A stretch of DNA of 64,000 nucleotides from Terfezia claveryi (Eukaryota; Ascomycota; Pezizomycetes; Pezizales; Pezizaceae): assembly GCA_015179025.1 (NCBI GenBank), contig WHUX01000117.1, forward strand, positions 104,538 through 168,537. Direction: 5' to 3'. Shown here piece after piece: positions 1 through 12,217 of this stretch. The stretch's first letter is position 1, and each line of letters begins with the position of its first letter. Below the pieces are notes generated by a model. The model saw only the letters and a program-made list of their open reading frames with translations. It made no database searches and was not told where the DNA came from. The position numbers and the translations under genes are program-made.

Positions 1-106
1 TGTTTGCAATACGTAACCTCCTTGCTTCGTCCACCATATTATTGGCAACTTTATTGCCAATTAAATTGGTTATGAAGTTGACATCATCTTGAGTAAGGGT
101 AGACAT
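1..106 (-). CDS. 5' end of an unknown protein, runs off the left edge
   Basis: An ATG on the minus strand at 106-104 opens a frame of 35 codons with no stop up to the window edge. The protein begins MSTLTQDDVNFITNLIGNK and is polar with two short helical-looking stretches; I do not recognise the family. Gypsy element 1 is inserted about 145 bp upstream of this ATG, so the native promoter has been separated from the gene. It could equally be a chance frame or the N-terminus of another transposon protein. Confidence 0.35.
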   Translation of the reverse strand, partial: MSTLTQDDVNFITNLIGNKVANNMVDEARRLRIAN

Positions 107-254
107 TTTGTGTCTTGGCAGTTACTTGATGGCAGTCCAGTGATCATTAAGCTTACTAAGAAAGAATAGGATTATCAGCAACAATCTATTCAGGAGAACA
201 GCTACTGTCATCAGTAACTATCGGCTATAATAAATCCCGCCTCCTGTTCCATAC

Positions 255-772
255 TGTAACGACGGCTCTGGGGGCAAGGCGACTAAGGAGTACACCGGGG
301 CAAGGGCAAGGCTAGGATAACACACACGTAGGAATACTACGTGTGTGACTAGGGGGAGGCTGAGACGGGAGGCAAGGGCAAGAGGTAAGAGGGGCAGAGG
401 GCAGGGGACACGAGATATGCAGAAGCAGTTGCCGCGTGTGTTAAGGTGGGCAGCAGGGCTGCAGAGTCGAGGCGAGACAAGGAGGTGCACAAGGGAGATG
501 CACCAATGTGGAGAGAAGCAAGGCCCTGTATTGGATATACAAGACATTGGATGGGGATCCAACGATAGTACGAGGAACAGGCTCTATATATACATAACTC
601 GGTCAGGGCAATGGGGGGAATAAGCTTCCTTATCTCGGAAGCTAAGGAAAAGGTAATGATAACGATAACCCATCACCTGCGATCGCAGGTGATGACAAAG
701 ACAAAGACAACAATGGCAATGACCCGTCACCTGCGATCGCAGGTGATGACAACTGAACACACGGTTGTTACA
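255..772 (-). repeat. 3' LTR of Gypsy element 1
   Basis: 518 bp, TG...CA ends in element orientation. It contains two 24-bp palindromes with half-site CATCACCTGCGA (671-694 perfect; 725-748 one mismatch), a TATA-like run near 585-595, and an inverted repeat with half-site ACACACGTAG near 328-352. It pairs with the LTR at 5916-6433. Confidence 0.95.
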
Positions 773-912
773 CTATCCCCCGTTTAGGCTAGAGCTCCAG
801 CGACTAGGAGACCTGGGTACGATAACCGGCAAAATCAACACAGAAGACAACAACAATGGTAGAAACAAGAACCCCAACTCCAAACAACAACAAGAATGCA
901 AAAGGTCTGACA

Positions 913-3900
913 TCATTCAACTGGGCGAGGCTTCCTTGAGTATCGTTGGTGGAACAGGGTGACCAAATCCTGCACATTCTCCAAGTCCTCCGCAGGTTGC
1001 CAGGTAGTCTCCTTATCCCCTAACCACTTGACCTTATACTGAACTCGTCCGTAGCGTTTCCTTGAGTCCAGTACTCCTCAACCTCCTACTCCTCTTCACC
1101 TGCGATCACCACTAGAGGAGGTGGGGGGTGCTTTTGCCTGGGAAGGGGATCGTCGGCGGCTGGCTCATCTCCGAGACACGAACGACCGGATGGTGCTTGA
1201 TATTCTTGGGAAACCTCAGCTGATAAGCATGAGTGCCCACAGCTGCTAACACCTCATAAGGGCCTAGGAACTTGTAATTCAGCTTGCGAGATGGCCGTTC
1301 CGTTCGGAAGTGCCTGCTGGAGAGCCACACCTTGTCTCCTGGCTGATATCTGGGGGCTGGCAACCGTGATCCATTAGTATACTCAGCTTGCCGGGCTTGC
1401 GCATATCCCAGCTCGGCTTTCAAAGTATGGTGGAGTTCAGTGATTCTAACCGCGAACTCCTTAGCTGGGGGTGGGCTTTTTGCAGGGGCGCTAGGGCATC
1501 TACGAACCGGAGGTGCCAACCGTAATTAGCAAGGAAAGGGGAGGTTTTGGAGAATTCCGAGAACTGGTTGTTCGTGGCGAATTCGCAGGTGGCCAGCAAT
1601 GAAACCCAGTTATCCTGCTGGTAATTGACAAAGGCCCACAGATATTGCTCCATAATGGCGTTCATCCTCTCCGATTGGCCGTCCGTTTGGGAGTGATATA
1701 CCGTTGACAGGCGTACTTTGATCCCCAGAAGTTCGTAGAAGGCTTGCCAGAATTCTGAGGTAAACTGAGGGCCACGGTCGGATACGATTGACTCAGGAAG
1801 GCCATGGTATTAGAATACATTATTGAGGTAGAGGTTGGCTAACTCTGGGGCGGAGCAGGTGTCCCGGCAAGGTATAATATGCCTTATTTTCGTCAACCGA
1901 TCTACCACCATCAAGATGGTATTGAACCCTGAATCTTCTGGCAAACCTGTCATGAAGTCCATAGTCAGGTGCAGCCATGGCCGATCAGGGATATCCAGAG
2001 GTTTCAGGGTCCCATACGGGGCATGGCGGACAGGCTTAGCATGCTTGCAAACGTGGCAGTTCTGTACGTACCGCTCCACGTCCTTCCGTTGGTCAATCTA
2101 TGTGTATTCCCTGGCTAGAAGCTCTAATGTTTTGGCCACTCCAGGGTGACCTGCAACTAGGCTGTCATGGTGTTCCTTGATCAATCGAAGGCGCAGCTCT
2201 CCTTCCGGCACATACAGCCGTTCGAGGTAGTAGAGGAGGCCTTCCTGGATGGTACACTCGGCTAAGGAGATCTTGGGGTGGTGGCGCTGGCCAGAATCTA
2301 CTGCGGTGATAATTTCCTTGGCCAGGGGGTCGTCCTCATATGCCTGTCTCACTAGTGGTCGGAGGTCAGCCTCAGCTTCTATATCAGCCTCAGCCTCAGC
2401 TTCAGCTTCCGTAAGGGTATTGGCCACCAGGTCGAGATTTTCGGGTTTCAGTACCACCTGATTCTGGTACTTTAGCCTTTCATCCCCCCCTTTAGGGAGA
2501 TCTCCTGATCTCCTAGTCAGTGCATCCGGCTTACCCCAGCCTTTCCCGGCCGATACCTTATCTTGAAGTTAAACCGAGAGAGGAATTCCGACTACCTAGC
2601 CTGTCGGCGATTTAGCAATTTGGTGGTTGTGAAGTACTCTAGGTTCTTATGGTCAGAGAGGACCTCGATAACCCCCTTTGCCGATTCCAGGTGTGGTCTC
2701 CATTCCTCGAATGCTCGCACAATGGCCATTAACTCCTTATCATAGATTTCGTAATTACACTCTGCCGGGGAGTACTTTTTGGAGAAATAGGCCACTGGGT
2801 GGAGGACTCCATCGACATACTGGGACAGGATTCCAGTGGAGACATAGTCGGAGGCGTCCGTTTCCACGATGCACTCGCTATCAGGGTCAAAATGGGCCAG
2901 GATTGGGGCTGAGTAGAGGGCTTCCTTGAGGTTCTGGAAGGCAGATTGGGCTTCTGGATTCCAGTGGAAGGCCCTTTTTGTTAGGTGTGAGCCAGCTTCT
3001 ACCTTCGTTTTCGTCAAGGCCGTCAGGGGTGCCGCGATTCTTGAGTATCCCAGGATAAATCGGCGGTAGAAGTTGGCAAATCCTAAGAAGGCCTGCACAT
3101 CCTTCAAATTGGCTGGGGTTTCCCACTCTTGGATTGCAGCAACTTTGGCGGGGTCCACCCTAATACCTTCCATGGTTATGATCAAGCCCAGGTACTTCAC
3201 CTCTTGGACATGGAATTCGCATTTTTCAGGCTTAAGGTATAGCCCAGCCTGCTCCAGCTTCTCCAAGACTTGCCTGACATGGATTTTGTGCTCTGCTAGA
3301 GTATCTGAATAGATCAAGATATCATCGAGGTAAGCTGTGTAGAACACGTCCAGAAGTCTCGCGGAGTGTTGTTAATAAAGTGTTGGAAAGAGGCCGGGGC
3401 ATTGGTCAAGCTGAAGGGCATGACATTGTACTCGAAGTGGCCGTAACGTGTCCGGAAGGCAGTTTTCCACTCCTCCCCCTCAGCGATCCATACCAGGTTG
3501 TACGCCCCTCTCAAGTCCAATTTGGTGAACCATTTTGCCTTGGAAAGCCTGGCTAATGTCTCCTGAATTAGGGGTAGGAGGTACCTGTTTTTGACCATTA
3601 TCTCGTTTAGGCCCCGGTAATCGACACACAACCAGAGAGAGCCGTCCGATTTCTTCACGAAAAGCACTGGGGCACCCGCTGGTGAGGAGCTGTGGCGAAT
3701 AAAGCTCTTGTTAAGGTTTTCCTCCAAGTATTTCTTCAAAGCTTCCAGCTCCAACTGGGACATTCCGTAGAGGGGCCCATAGGGAGGGGTTTTACCCTCT
3801 ATCAGCGGAATCATGTGGTCATATGGCCGGTGGGGTGCGAGTTTTTCTGCGGCCTTTTCCGAGAACAGGTCGATGAATTCGTGGTATTTGTCCGGGACCA

Positions 3901-4703
3901 TGGACTTCCACTCCTCCTTCGACTGGGTCTTACCAATCTCCAGATTTACCTCATGTATGGACAGAGCATAAGCCTTCAGCTTATGCCTCCTGGTGAGGTA
4001 AGCGAAAGCCCCTACCCCGATAAAGCTAATGTTGAGGGACTTTGGGGGACCAGGAGAGCCAGGAGACGTGGGAGGGACAGGGGCACAGGGGGGACAGGGG
4101 GAACAGGGGAATTGGCATCAATGTGCGCAGACGGGTGTGCCACCTGGATCGGGTGCATTATCGGGGGTGGCAAGGCACACAGCTCAGTAATGGTAGCCCT
4201 CGGATTCCCGCAGTGCTTTTTGCAATACTGGCTGTTGAACTGCAGGGTATAAGAGCCAAAGCTGACTGATACATTATGCATTCTCAGCCACGGGATTCCG
4301 AGTACAATCGGGTATTTGAGCTTTGTCATGAACATTGGGAGGTCCTCCGAATGGTCTCCAATGGCACTGGGCAGACATGCGAGATCGGTAATAGCTCCAG
4401 AAGAGATGGGGCGGCCATCAATGACGTCGAAAAGACGGGGGGTCTTTAACTTAGAGGTTGGTATGGAAATTTTACTGACGAAGGTCTGATCAATGAATGC
4501 AATTCCCGAAGCACCACAATCTATGAGAGCTGATGTTACCACTGTTTTACCATTGAATTTGACAGTTATTGGTACTACAAAATACTCGCCAAACAAGTGA
4601 GATTCATCAACAGACATAGGTGCGGGCAAAGAAAACACAGACAAAGATAAATGACCCTGGGCAGGTACCTTGCTAGTGTCAGTAACTAGGCAAGGGACTC
4701 CCC
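913..4703 (-). pseudogene. pol: Gypsy element 1 pol (protease, RT, RNase H, integrase, chromodomain), broken
   Basis: Pol polyprotein of element 1 in the -1 frame relative to gag. Visible in order: aspartic protease with D-C-G-A-S-G near 4520; a linker; reverse transcriptase with YLDD near 3330; RNase H with ETDASDY near 2860; integrase HHCC zinc finger (2100-2190) and DDE core (1680-2010); GPY/F module (LGPYEVL, near 1255); chromodomain (920-1100). Breaks: frameshifts near 4035, 3335 and 1450; stops near 2590 (TGG to TAG), 2096 (TGG to TAG) and 1808; in the chromodomain a TGG to TAG change and a 1-nt loss. The frame ends at TGA 915-913. It would copy and integrate the element if intact; this copy cannot make a full protein. 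Confidence 0.92.
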
Positions 4704-5762
4704 TTTTCCCGACTCTTCAACTTCCTCGATCCGTAACTTGGAGATGGCATGAGCGGCCAGGGGGCGGTTTTTTCGGAGGGGACATGCCGCAATAAAGTGG
4801 TCCCCTTTTCCACATGCAATGCATAACCCATTAGTGCGGCGGCGGTCCATTTCCTCCTGGGTTAGTCGAGGCCTTCCCGATGATAGGTCCATAGGGGTGG
4901 CTCCTCCGGCCACAAACGAAGGGTGGGCCGGCTTATTAGCAGGGGCAGGGGCCGCTATTTTGGTGGCATGGTGTTGCTGAGGCTGAGGCTGAGGTTGTAG
5001 GAGATGCAGTGCTGGCCTGTACGTGGGGTGGTTGTGGAGCCGGGACATCCGCTGTTCTACTCGGAAAGCCTGGTCAATGAATTCGTCAAGGGTTTTGGCT
5101 TCCGGGAGGCTGACCATAGCCTGCTGGATTTCGTCATTTAGCCCTTCCTGGAATTGCTCCAGTTTGGACTGGTCATTCCATCGGACCTCTACCGCCAATC
5201 TTGAGAATTCTGCCACATAAGTGGACAGATCGGTGTTTTTCTGCCTGAGGGCTCGGAGGGCTCTACTGGCAGTGCCAACAGCATCGGGGTCCCCGAACGC
5301 CCTATCCAGGACTGTGAAAAGGGCCGAGATATTGTCAAGCTTAATCCCGGTTTCGAGGACATATGGCTGGATCTGGTCACAAGCTTTCCCCTCCAGCAAG
5401 GTGAAAACGTATGCCAGTTGATGTTGTTCTGACGGGAATCTGGCCGAATCCCCGTTCAGCTTGAGATTGACAGCATTTTTCCAGGCTCATAGGCGAACCC
5501 GGTCCCCATTGAACTTGGGGGGTGTTGGAATGCTTTCGGTTTTGTTGCTACTGGCTGCTGTTGGTATTGTAAGGTTCCCTAGGGCGCGGCTGAGGTTTTG
5601 GACCATAGTCCGTTCGCTGGCCAGGGCAAGGTTCAGATGGTCGAGATCGGTCTGGAGGACCGTGATCTCTTCGTCGGCGGATCTCAATTTTTGTTCAGCC
5701 ACGGCCAGGCTGTTTTCAGCCACGGCTAGGCTGTTGCCGAGTTCGGCCCCGATGGTATCCAT
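4686..5762 (-). pseudogene. gag: Gypsy element 1 gag with one in-frame stop
   Basis: Structural Gag of element 1. The first in-frame ATG is at 5762, a position conserved in elements 1-3 (context EAMDxI); the open frame extends about 17 codons further upstream without a Met. An N-terminal coiled-coil-like part (repeated NSLAVAE, heptad leucines) is followed by the retrotransposon gag core and a zinc knuckle CIACGKGDHFIAAC (C-x2-C-x4-H-x4-C) near 4790-4830. One TGA at 5486-5484 replaces CGA of the other copies (C to T at CpG); otherwise the frame is open to TAG at 4688-4686. The heptamer GGGAAAA (minus strand, 4710-4704) precedes the stop and marks the proposed -1 shift into pol. Confidence 0.9.
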
Positions 5763-5915
5763 GGCCTCGAAGATGTCGATGATTTCTCGATGGTAGGCAT
5801 TCAACTCGTTCAAGCCTGTGGGTATAGGAGAGCTCCTCCAGGTTTGAAACCTGACAGCGGGTAGAGGGATTCTGGATATGACAGCGTACCAGTTGGTCGA
5901 TAAGATCCAACATAG

Positions 5916-6433
5916 TGTAACGACGGCTCTGGGGGCAAGGCGACCAAGGGGTACGCCGCGGCAAGGGCAAGACTAGGATAACACACATGTAGGAACGCTA
6001 CGTGTGTGACCAGGGGGAGGCTGAGAAGGGAGGCAAGGGCAAGAGGCAAGAGGGGCAGAGGGCAGGGGACATGAGACATGTGGAAGCAGTTGCCGTGTGT
6101 GTCAAGGTAGGCAGCAGGGCTACACAGTCGAGGCGAGACAAGGAGGTGCACAAGGGAGATGCACCAACGTGGAGAGAAGCAAGGCCCTGTATTGGATATA
6201 CAAGACATTGGATGGGAATCCAACAACAGTACGAGGGACAGGCTCTATATATACATAACTCGGTCAGGGCAATGGGGGGAATAAGCTTCCCTATCTCGGA
6301 AGCCAAGGAAAAGGTAACGATAACGATAACCCATCACCTGCGATCGCAGGTGATGACAAAGATAAAGACAACAATGGCAATGACCCATCACTTGCGATCG
6401 CAGGTGATGACAACTGAACACACAGTTATTACA
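5916..6433 (-). repeat. 5' LTR of Gypsy element 1
   Basis: 518 bp, the same length as its partner. It carries two palindromes of the CATCACCTGCGA family (6332-6355 perfect; 6386-6409 with one T-for-C), and a TATA-like stretch near 6245-6255 that would be the element promoter on the minus strand. Confidence 0.95.
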
Positions 6434-6438
6434 CATAC

Positions 6439-7221
6439 TGGTATGATCCCAATCAATGAGCAAGTATACAGCATAAGGGTCGAAGTATGACCTGTAATAG
6501 TTGTCACTCGAAGCATATTATCAAACTGACAGTGAGTAGCTATTGAACTAGTAATCTAGTCTATCCCTGCCTAAATATTAATCATAGACTAATAGTGATT
6601 TATAAAGGCCAAGCGTAAAGAGTAACTAGAGCAGTTGTATATAGGAGAAACTAATCGTCAAGATAGTAGGAATCTCCATCCAATATCTCCTGTTAATCTC
6701 CGGTAGCCTCTATCCCCTCAACCAGTACCTCATCTCAGACGGCCTCTATCTCCTCAACCCTCACCTTATCTCTGGCGGCCTTTATCCCTCCAACTCTTAT
6801 CTTAACAACAAGATATACATCCACAATATAATAATATACGAGTACAATTACCAGTACTTAGCAGTTTGAGGTCTCAGTATACTATTCCAACTCTTACTTC
6901 ATTCGCAGAAACTATGTCTGAGATAAAAAAAAATTCCTTAAACAAATATTCATTACTCACACAATGCCCTAATATATATAAGAAAAAAAAAATATATTAT
7001 CAAAAACAAGATGCCATAAAATAATGAAAGTTAGTGAATTAGCAAAGAAAAAACACAAAGTTGAAAAAAAATATAAACCCCTCAATGCCTTATATGAAGA
7101 GATAAAAGAAATGTCAACAGGGTAGGACGTACAGCCACACAGAAGACCTAGGAAAAACCAAATATTTGGCATGCCGAATCATTTGTCCACTTTTCTCTTT
7201 CTAGAAAAAAAAAATAGATTC
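6439..7221. other. Gene-poor stretch with a short imperfect tandem repeat
   Basis: No convincing gene. At 6670-6800 three imperfect units of about 42-44 bp repeat (pattern CCTCTATCyCCTCAACC); on the plus strand they can be read as a repeated peptide (LISxGLYxLNPxL). A hydrophobic minus-strand frame at 6969-7172 lies in A/T homopolymer-rich DNA and is probably accidental. Confidence 0.4.
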
Positions 7222-9274
7222 TTAATCACACAACCAGGGATATAGGATAGTCTCCTCTACTGAATTACTTGTTTTTGATTTCGCCATGAAATTTAACGCT
7301 TCTTCATCATCCTGGATTAGTAAATGATATGTCATAATCATAGCATGAAGCATGACATTATCCATTGATTTGGTATATACTCCGTCCTAGACTCCCAAAA
7401 TAGGCCAGGTATCTAGAAAATGGTCCGGCGTTCCCTCTAAACCCACATGTTCCAAGTCAATTAGACGCACATTCCCATATCGGTCCCGAATCACATTAGC
7501 CCAATGTAGATCATGGTGGACGTAACCCAATTTATGCAAAAATGTAAGTTCCTTTAGCATGTCTCCGATGGTGCTGGATAATGTCCCTGATGTGCACTGG
7601 ATACCTAACAGGACTAAGTTCTAGTCGGATGTGACATTAAGAAAGTATTGGCATCTCCTTAATATTTACAATATTTCGTGGCTTTTGCTCAAGTATTACA
7701 TTATATAGGGTAAGTAGTTCGAACTTTCTGGCATACTTTCAATCCAGCGGAATTTTTTTCAAAACGTATGTAGCAAATATTATTACCTATGATGATGGAG
7801 CAGTTTATTAGTACATCTCAATTTCATGCGAAGGCAGCCAAGACCCTACGCTGACGCCTTTCTGCCTCTCAAGTATTGAGAATAAACATATTGGGCAATC
7901 GCTTGGTAACAAGTAACACATGGTTCGAAACAGCCGGAAAATGTTTATGACAACTTGAACTAAGCGTATTCACACATCCACATGGTCTGCATAAAATGGA
8001 GTAGGGAAAACGGCAATGCATTCTTTATTAGGCGTCAATAAGAAAAAGCTGATATAGTATTAGTCCATAGAAAACTGCATAGGTAGCCCGATAGATACTT
8101 GTACTCACTTTATGCTTAAACGCCCAGTGGCATACCCCAGTACAAATGGTAATTGCCTATAAAAGGCAGTGCTCCAATCGCCAAACTTTTCGAGGAGCTC
8201 TCTGCGACTGTCAGTCAACCCTCTTGGGTTACGTTTTTCTTCCCCTCTCAAAACTAATGCCCCCCCCTGGTAGCAAAGAAAATTGAGTCGGGAGTGTTCC
8301 TTGGTAGTGCCACTTTGGTAGCAGTCTGTGTTATTCCTAACCATCTCTAAGTTAAATGCCCCGCTATACTAAGAAAGCAAATAAAATGTGCTTCTAATTA
8401 TGCTATCCCACAAAAGGTGGAAATTAGCTTCTGAATGCTCTTTGATATCGTAAATGTCTCGGTCTAGTAGAGTAATAAAACCTAAGAGTGTGGATAATGC
8501 AGGAAACGCTGTTGCTGTTGAATCTCTATGAATTATCTGGGAATTTTCACGGCAGGCTTGAGAAGGCAAGTTGTAGCTAATGTCACTAGTAATGGTGATA
8601 GTAAAAGTGAAGAGACAATATCAGCATTGGCAGGAGGAATAGAACTGAATGATATTATGAGATAATCACAGAATTCGCATATAGCATCCAAAATTGGGAT
8701 ATCTGTAAGTGAAAATCAATTTTTAAGATCGATATGGAATAACGTAGGAAGTACTTAACCTGTCTCTTGGCTCAGCCGTGGGCTTTTGGGTACGTGGTCT
8801 GTAACTTCAGAAGATTGAACTGGAGCACTTTGTTTTCAAGTTGTGACTATATAAGTTGGAAGACCTCAGCACGTTGTGAATATAAATTATAAAGACGTGT
8901 GGTCAGTGGACTTTAGTTCAAAGGGATAGGGAATAGTAAGAAAAATGAGGAGATGATTTGTTCAACATACCTTGCTCGAATTTACTATGTGGAACTAGAA
9001 TACTGACAAGAAACTCAGTATCATTTCTAAAGCTCTCAAAAATCGATGTAAGAGTCCTTCTTGCATCGACCTCCACTGTATTGTTGTCGTCATCATTCTT
9101 TTGCTTCGCCTTGATAGTAAGGTTGACAATCGAATAAGCATCCAATTCAGGTGCTATTTCTTTTTTGATTGCTTTCTTAAGGTCATATATATTGTTAACC
9201 CCTTCCAATATCACTTTGCCCCATTCGCTCTCAAGGTCGATACACTTAAACTAAGCTTCACTTGCAGTTGACAT
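7222..9274 (-). pseudogene. Crinkler (CRN)-like header plus protein-kinase-like effector, degenerate
   Basis: A broken minus-strand gene. The ATG at 9274 leads into about 100 residues resembling the ubiquitin-like Crinkler header (VNNIYDLKKAIKKEIAPEL, then NDTEFLVSILVP), with an early TAG in codon 8. A GTATGT donor near 8965 and CAG acceptors near 8760 and 8705 suggest introns. Further exonic pieces read GGALVLRGEEK...ELLEKF...LPFVLGYATG (8105-8290), typical of CRN-associated kinase-like regions. The C-terminal part (7400-7560) has a catalytic-loop motif HHDLHWANVI and a DLE replacing the usual DFG, then LYPWLCD before TAA at 7224-7222. Several stops interrupt the 7.7-8.1 kb part. In CRN effectors the header mediates delivery and the C-terminus acts in host or rival cells; here I infer a dead relative. 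The kinase motif is clearer than the header. Confidence 0.65.
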
Positions 9275-10840
9275 GACGGTCTATTGATTGCTTAAATGGA
9301 GTAGGCTGCTAGAAGGGAGAGGTGGTGAAGAGTAGCAGCAAGGTGGAGGTTATATATTGCTGGAGACAAGCTGGTTCCAGACTCTTAGTAGTAGGGTCAT
9401 ATCCGGTCTTGGCAGAGTCATGGGAACAATCACATGAGTAATTAGATATAACTATTTTTTGCGGGCTAACAACCGAGTACGGTCTAGTGACTGACCTGCA
9501 GACAGTGATCTTGCCCTATGGGACATACACTGGTTTTCTCATACTCAGACTCTAGCCTAATCTTAGCATTCACTTCTGTAATTTAATCGGAAGAGAGTTT
9601 GGGACTATACACCTCCGAAATCATCTCCGAAATCATCTCTAGATGCAACTAGACTAACCGCGGGGTAAGACAACAATTAGTCTCGTTACATGACCCTCCT
9701 CCTATGGAGGGACAATGATGTAGCCACATATTACTTGAGGTCTAACTAGCCCAAATGAAGTTTATATTCTTTGGCACCTGTAATCGCAAGTGCAAGTGGT
9801 CCTGCTGGTAGTACTGTACCAGTAAAGCAATTGTCAGATGGCATAATAAATGTTTCAAAATTGAGATTGGGTGCCGGCTGGGATGGAATGAGTTGAACAA
9901 TTTGGCTGGTGCTATATACAGCAGAAGATATGGAAGAGCTAGTGGAGGCCCATCTTTACCTATACTATAAGTTGATATCTAAAAAAAAAAGAATACGGGA
10001 AGTGAGGCAGTAGCACATTCTTTGAACCAGTTGTTCTTAATAATGTTGTCTTAGCAAAAACCATTTAAGAGAAGAGCTAAACATTTGCCTACTAGCTTGC
10101 GATCGAGGCTCTATTACCAGATCTATACTTCGACAGAAGCGTTCAGAGACTACATATACTATAGAGCTTGAGTTATTTAGTAGCGCTATCACATACATAC
10201 TTAGTATGCAATGCAGCAATGGGAGACGTAGATCATAAGCCATACATAGCTGATATGAAACATATAATTTGAGCTCCAAGATCTATACAATAGGTACAGT
10301 AAAAACTATTGAATCTAGAATACCATATAACATATTGTTTAGTGAAGTCACAGAAGATCGGGTGGTGGATTATAATCTCACTTCACTAGACTAAGACAGT
10401 GCTGGAACACTCTCTAAGTTAATAGCTCTGGTTTATGCCCATATGGAGTTGTAGTTTTGGACCGGTAGAGGAAGTCTGCCTCCAAAAACCACCTTGGGCA
10501 TTTGCAGCTAGCATATTCACGGACAGCACTTGTAGATGTTTCTTGATAGCATTATGGATAATTACAGTACATTTTAACCTCAGACGTTCATATAACAGTG
10601 AGCACAGGCATGTCTTGTGAGATCCTGAAACCTGCATATGTCATTTACATTGCATATGTATGTGATAGAGCTACTTAATAACTCAAGCTCTACAGTATAC
10701 CGGACGAGGTATGTCTGGTTGCTGAATAATGTACTCTGTTATACTTTATGTGACTGGAAATACCCTTCTTGGAGGGCAAAATGGGAGTTCTCAGAACCTA
10801 CATGACTTGTCAGCCGAAGGGCTACGCCATTTTGAATAGA
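9275..10840. other. Intergenic, no supported gene
   Basis: TATA-like DNA near 9350 could belong to the promoter of the Crinkler-like gene. A short plus-strand frame at about 9775-9890 (reads VIASASGPAGSTVPVKQL) looks protein-like but has no start and no recognisable family. Minus-strand frames at 10037-10279 and 10419-10637 show no motifs. Confidence 0.3.
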
Positions 10841-11080
10841 AGATATTGGGCTACGAGGTCTGAAGCTAGCTTCCTTCCTTCCTTATTACCGAATCAAACA
10901 GTATTTCACTCAGCTATCAAACCTATATGTATAATGAACAAGTTGGTGCTTGGTTGTCAGCCATAAGTAATGGTAACTAAAGCTGCCAATCAACTTGTAT
11001 TACCATCACACAATAGAGGTTTTGCACCCTAGTATGCTATTCTTTACGGCATTGAAAACAAAGAGGTTTTGTAGTCCTAA
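10841..11080 (+). repeat. Dispersed repeat, copy A
   Basis: About 240 bp starting AGATATTGGGCTAC and ending GGTTTTGTAGTCCT, matching 23956-24247 in the same orientation with scattered substitutions and small indels. There are no coding signs. It may be the shared flank of two old duplicated loci or an unclassified element. Confidence 0.7.
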
Positions 11081-11913
11081 GGATATCTTTGTCCTATCTC
11101 TCATAAGTAATCATCAATATGCAACAATATACCATATGTAGGGGGGACTGCTGATGGGGCAGCCCAGGACGATAATGCCTTCGAAGTGGGAATATATTTC
11201 AACATTATGTTTCGATCTCTCCAATTGCATAGGCACTTGCGGAGGATGCCTTCCATAGATAACTCTGCCTGGTGGTGCCTGTGGTTCTGTTTGCAAAGAT
11301 GACGTCCTATTTGAGTTCAATTGGAAAACCAATCTGTATGGGGAAAATTGCCATGAGGTTGTTAACAAAGTCCTACTATAAGGTGTAACAGGACTGCTCC
11401 CAAGCGTCTCCTGGAAGGTCTGCAGGATTATAGATTGTGATCTTTCTGTTATGGCAATGTGCACAATCCACCCATCAACCGGATTTGATGCAAAATGTCT
11501 CTTAATCTAGATGATCTGGACAATGGAATCTTGGCTTCGTGCCTCACTGAGTTCTATAAAGGTATTCCATAGCCTGTGACCATCAAACTAAAACTGTATT
11601 GTATGAGTGATTAATCTCTATACCAGAAGTAGGCCACTCACTTACCATAGTATGAACACTGGAAAATGATCTCTAGTAACCTCTACTAACTTGGATATCT
11701 CTGCTCTACTCCCCCTGCCCCTCCCCCCCCTCCTCAAGTACGATCAAGCTACAAGGTAACTAAGGTTGACGACGATGTAGTACCCCTGATTTGGCAATGA
11801 TCACTACTCGGGCAAAGATAATAGCTAGTCATATTTAATGGCTCATATAAGCTTGCCATTTCATAGAAAAATTCAAAAAAAATACTTATGTCAGTCAAAA
11901 AGGTAAAACGAGT
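11081..11913. other. Intergenic, no supported gene
   Basis: A 116-codon minus-strand frame (11114-11464) has no recognisable motif and no start context I trust. A C-rich run lies at 11711-11733. Nothing else is seen. Confidence 0.3.
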
Positions 11914-12010
11914 TGCTCCAGTTCACTATACTCCGAGCGCCATCATACTACTTCTTAGGTCACCCTCATTGTAGACTTGTAGTTTGGTAGAGATATAGTG
12001 AACTGGAGCA
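11914..12010. mobile_element. 97-bp miniature inverted-repeat element
   Basis: Perfect 17-bp terminal inverted repeats, TGCTCCAGTTCACTATA at 11914-11930 and its complement at 11994-12010, with no coding capacity. No clear target duplication. A similar end (GAACTGGAGCA) occurs at about 8817-8828, inside a presumed intron of the Crinkler-like gene, suggesting a dispersed MITE family. Confidence 0.6.
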
Positions 12011-12217
12011 TTAAGGAATGGATACTTGACAACCCTGCTCCCTCGTCCTTCCAATAATATTAAGGCAATTAACTTCTTGCCTCCACTGGGATTCGAACTT
12101 GGGCCCTTAATAAGTAAACATAACCGTAAAGTAAAGAACTTACTACTATGCTATGTACTAATGTCAATTTCAAATACCAAAGTGCTGCATTCCACTGAGA
12201 CTCTTGACTTTTTCCAT

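Larger units (their letters stand above)
255..6433 (-). mobile_element. Ty3/Gypsy chromovirus, element 1 (complete, degenerate)
   Basis: A full LTR retrotransposon on the minus strand: 518-bp LTRs at 255-772 and 5916-6433, each starting TGTAAC and ending TTACA, with gag and pol between. It is flanked by a perfect 5-bp target duplication, CATAC at 250-254 and 6434-6438. A polypurine tract (minus-strand AAACGGGGGATAG) lies next to the 3' LTR at 773-785. A primer-binding site could not be assigned: no convincing tRNA complement follows the 5' LTR. The domain order protease-RT-RNase H-integrase-chromodomain identifies a Ty3/Gypsy chromovirus. Coding regions carry stops and frameshifts, so the copy is not autonomous. 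Confidence 0.95.

Noticed and set aside
218..562. Long frames within the LTRs (also 5810-6226, 31360-32061, 37156-37542, 42717-43135, 48593-48915)
   Set aside because: The frames recur because the LTRs recur; composition is that of GC-rich LTR DNA and both strands are equally open. Not genes.
6969..7172. Hydrophobic 67-codon minus-strand frame resembling a membrane peptide
   Set aside because: Phe/Leu codons come from A/T homopolymers on the opposite strand; no family match or start context.
12089..12153. tRNA-like gene on the minus strand (box A TAGCATAGTAGT, box B AGTTCGAATCC)
   Set aside because: Both promoter boxes match well and the spacing is right, but the T-arm does not pair and no anticodon arm or acceptor stem forms. 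At most a decayed tRNA-derived SINE.
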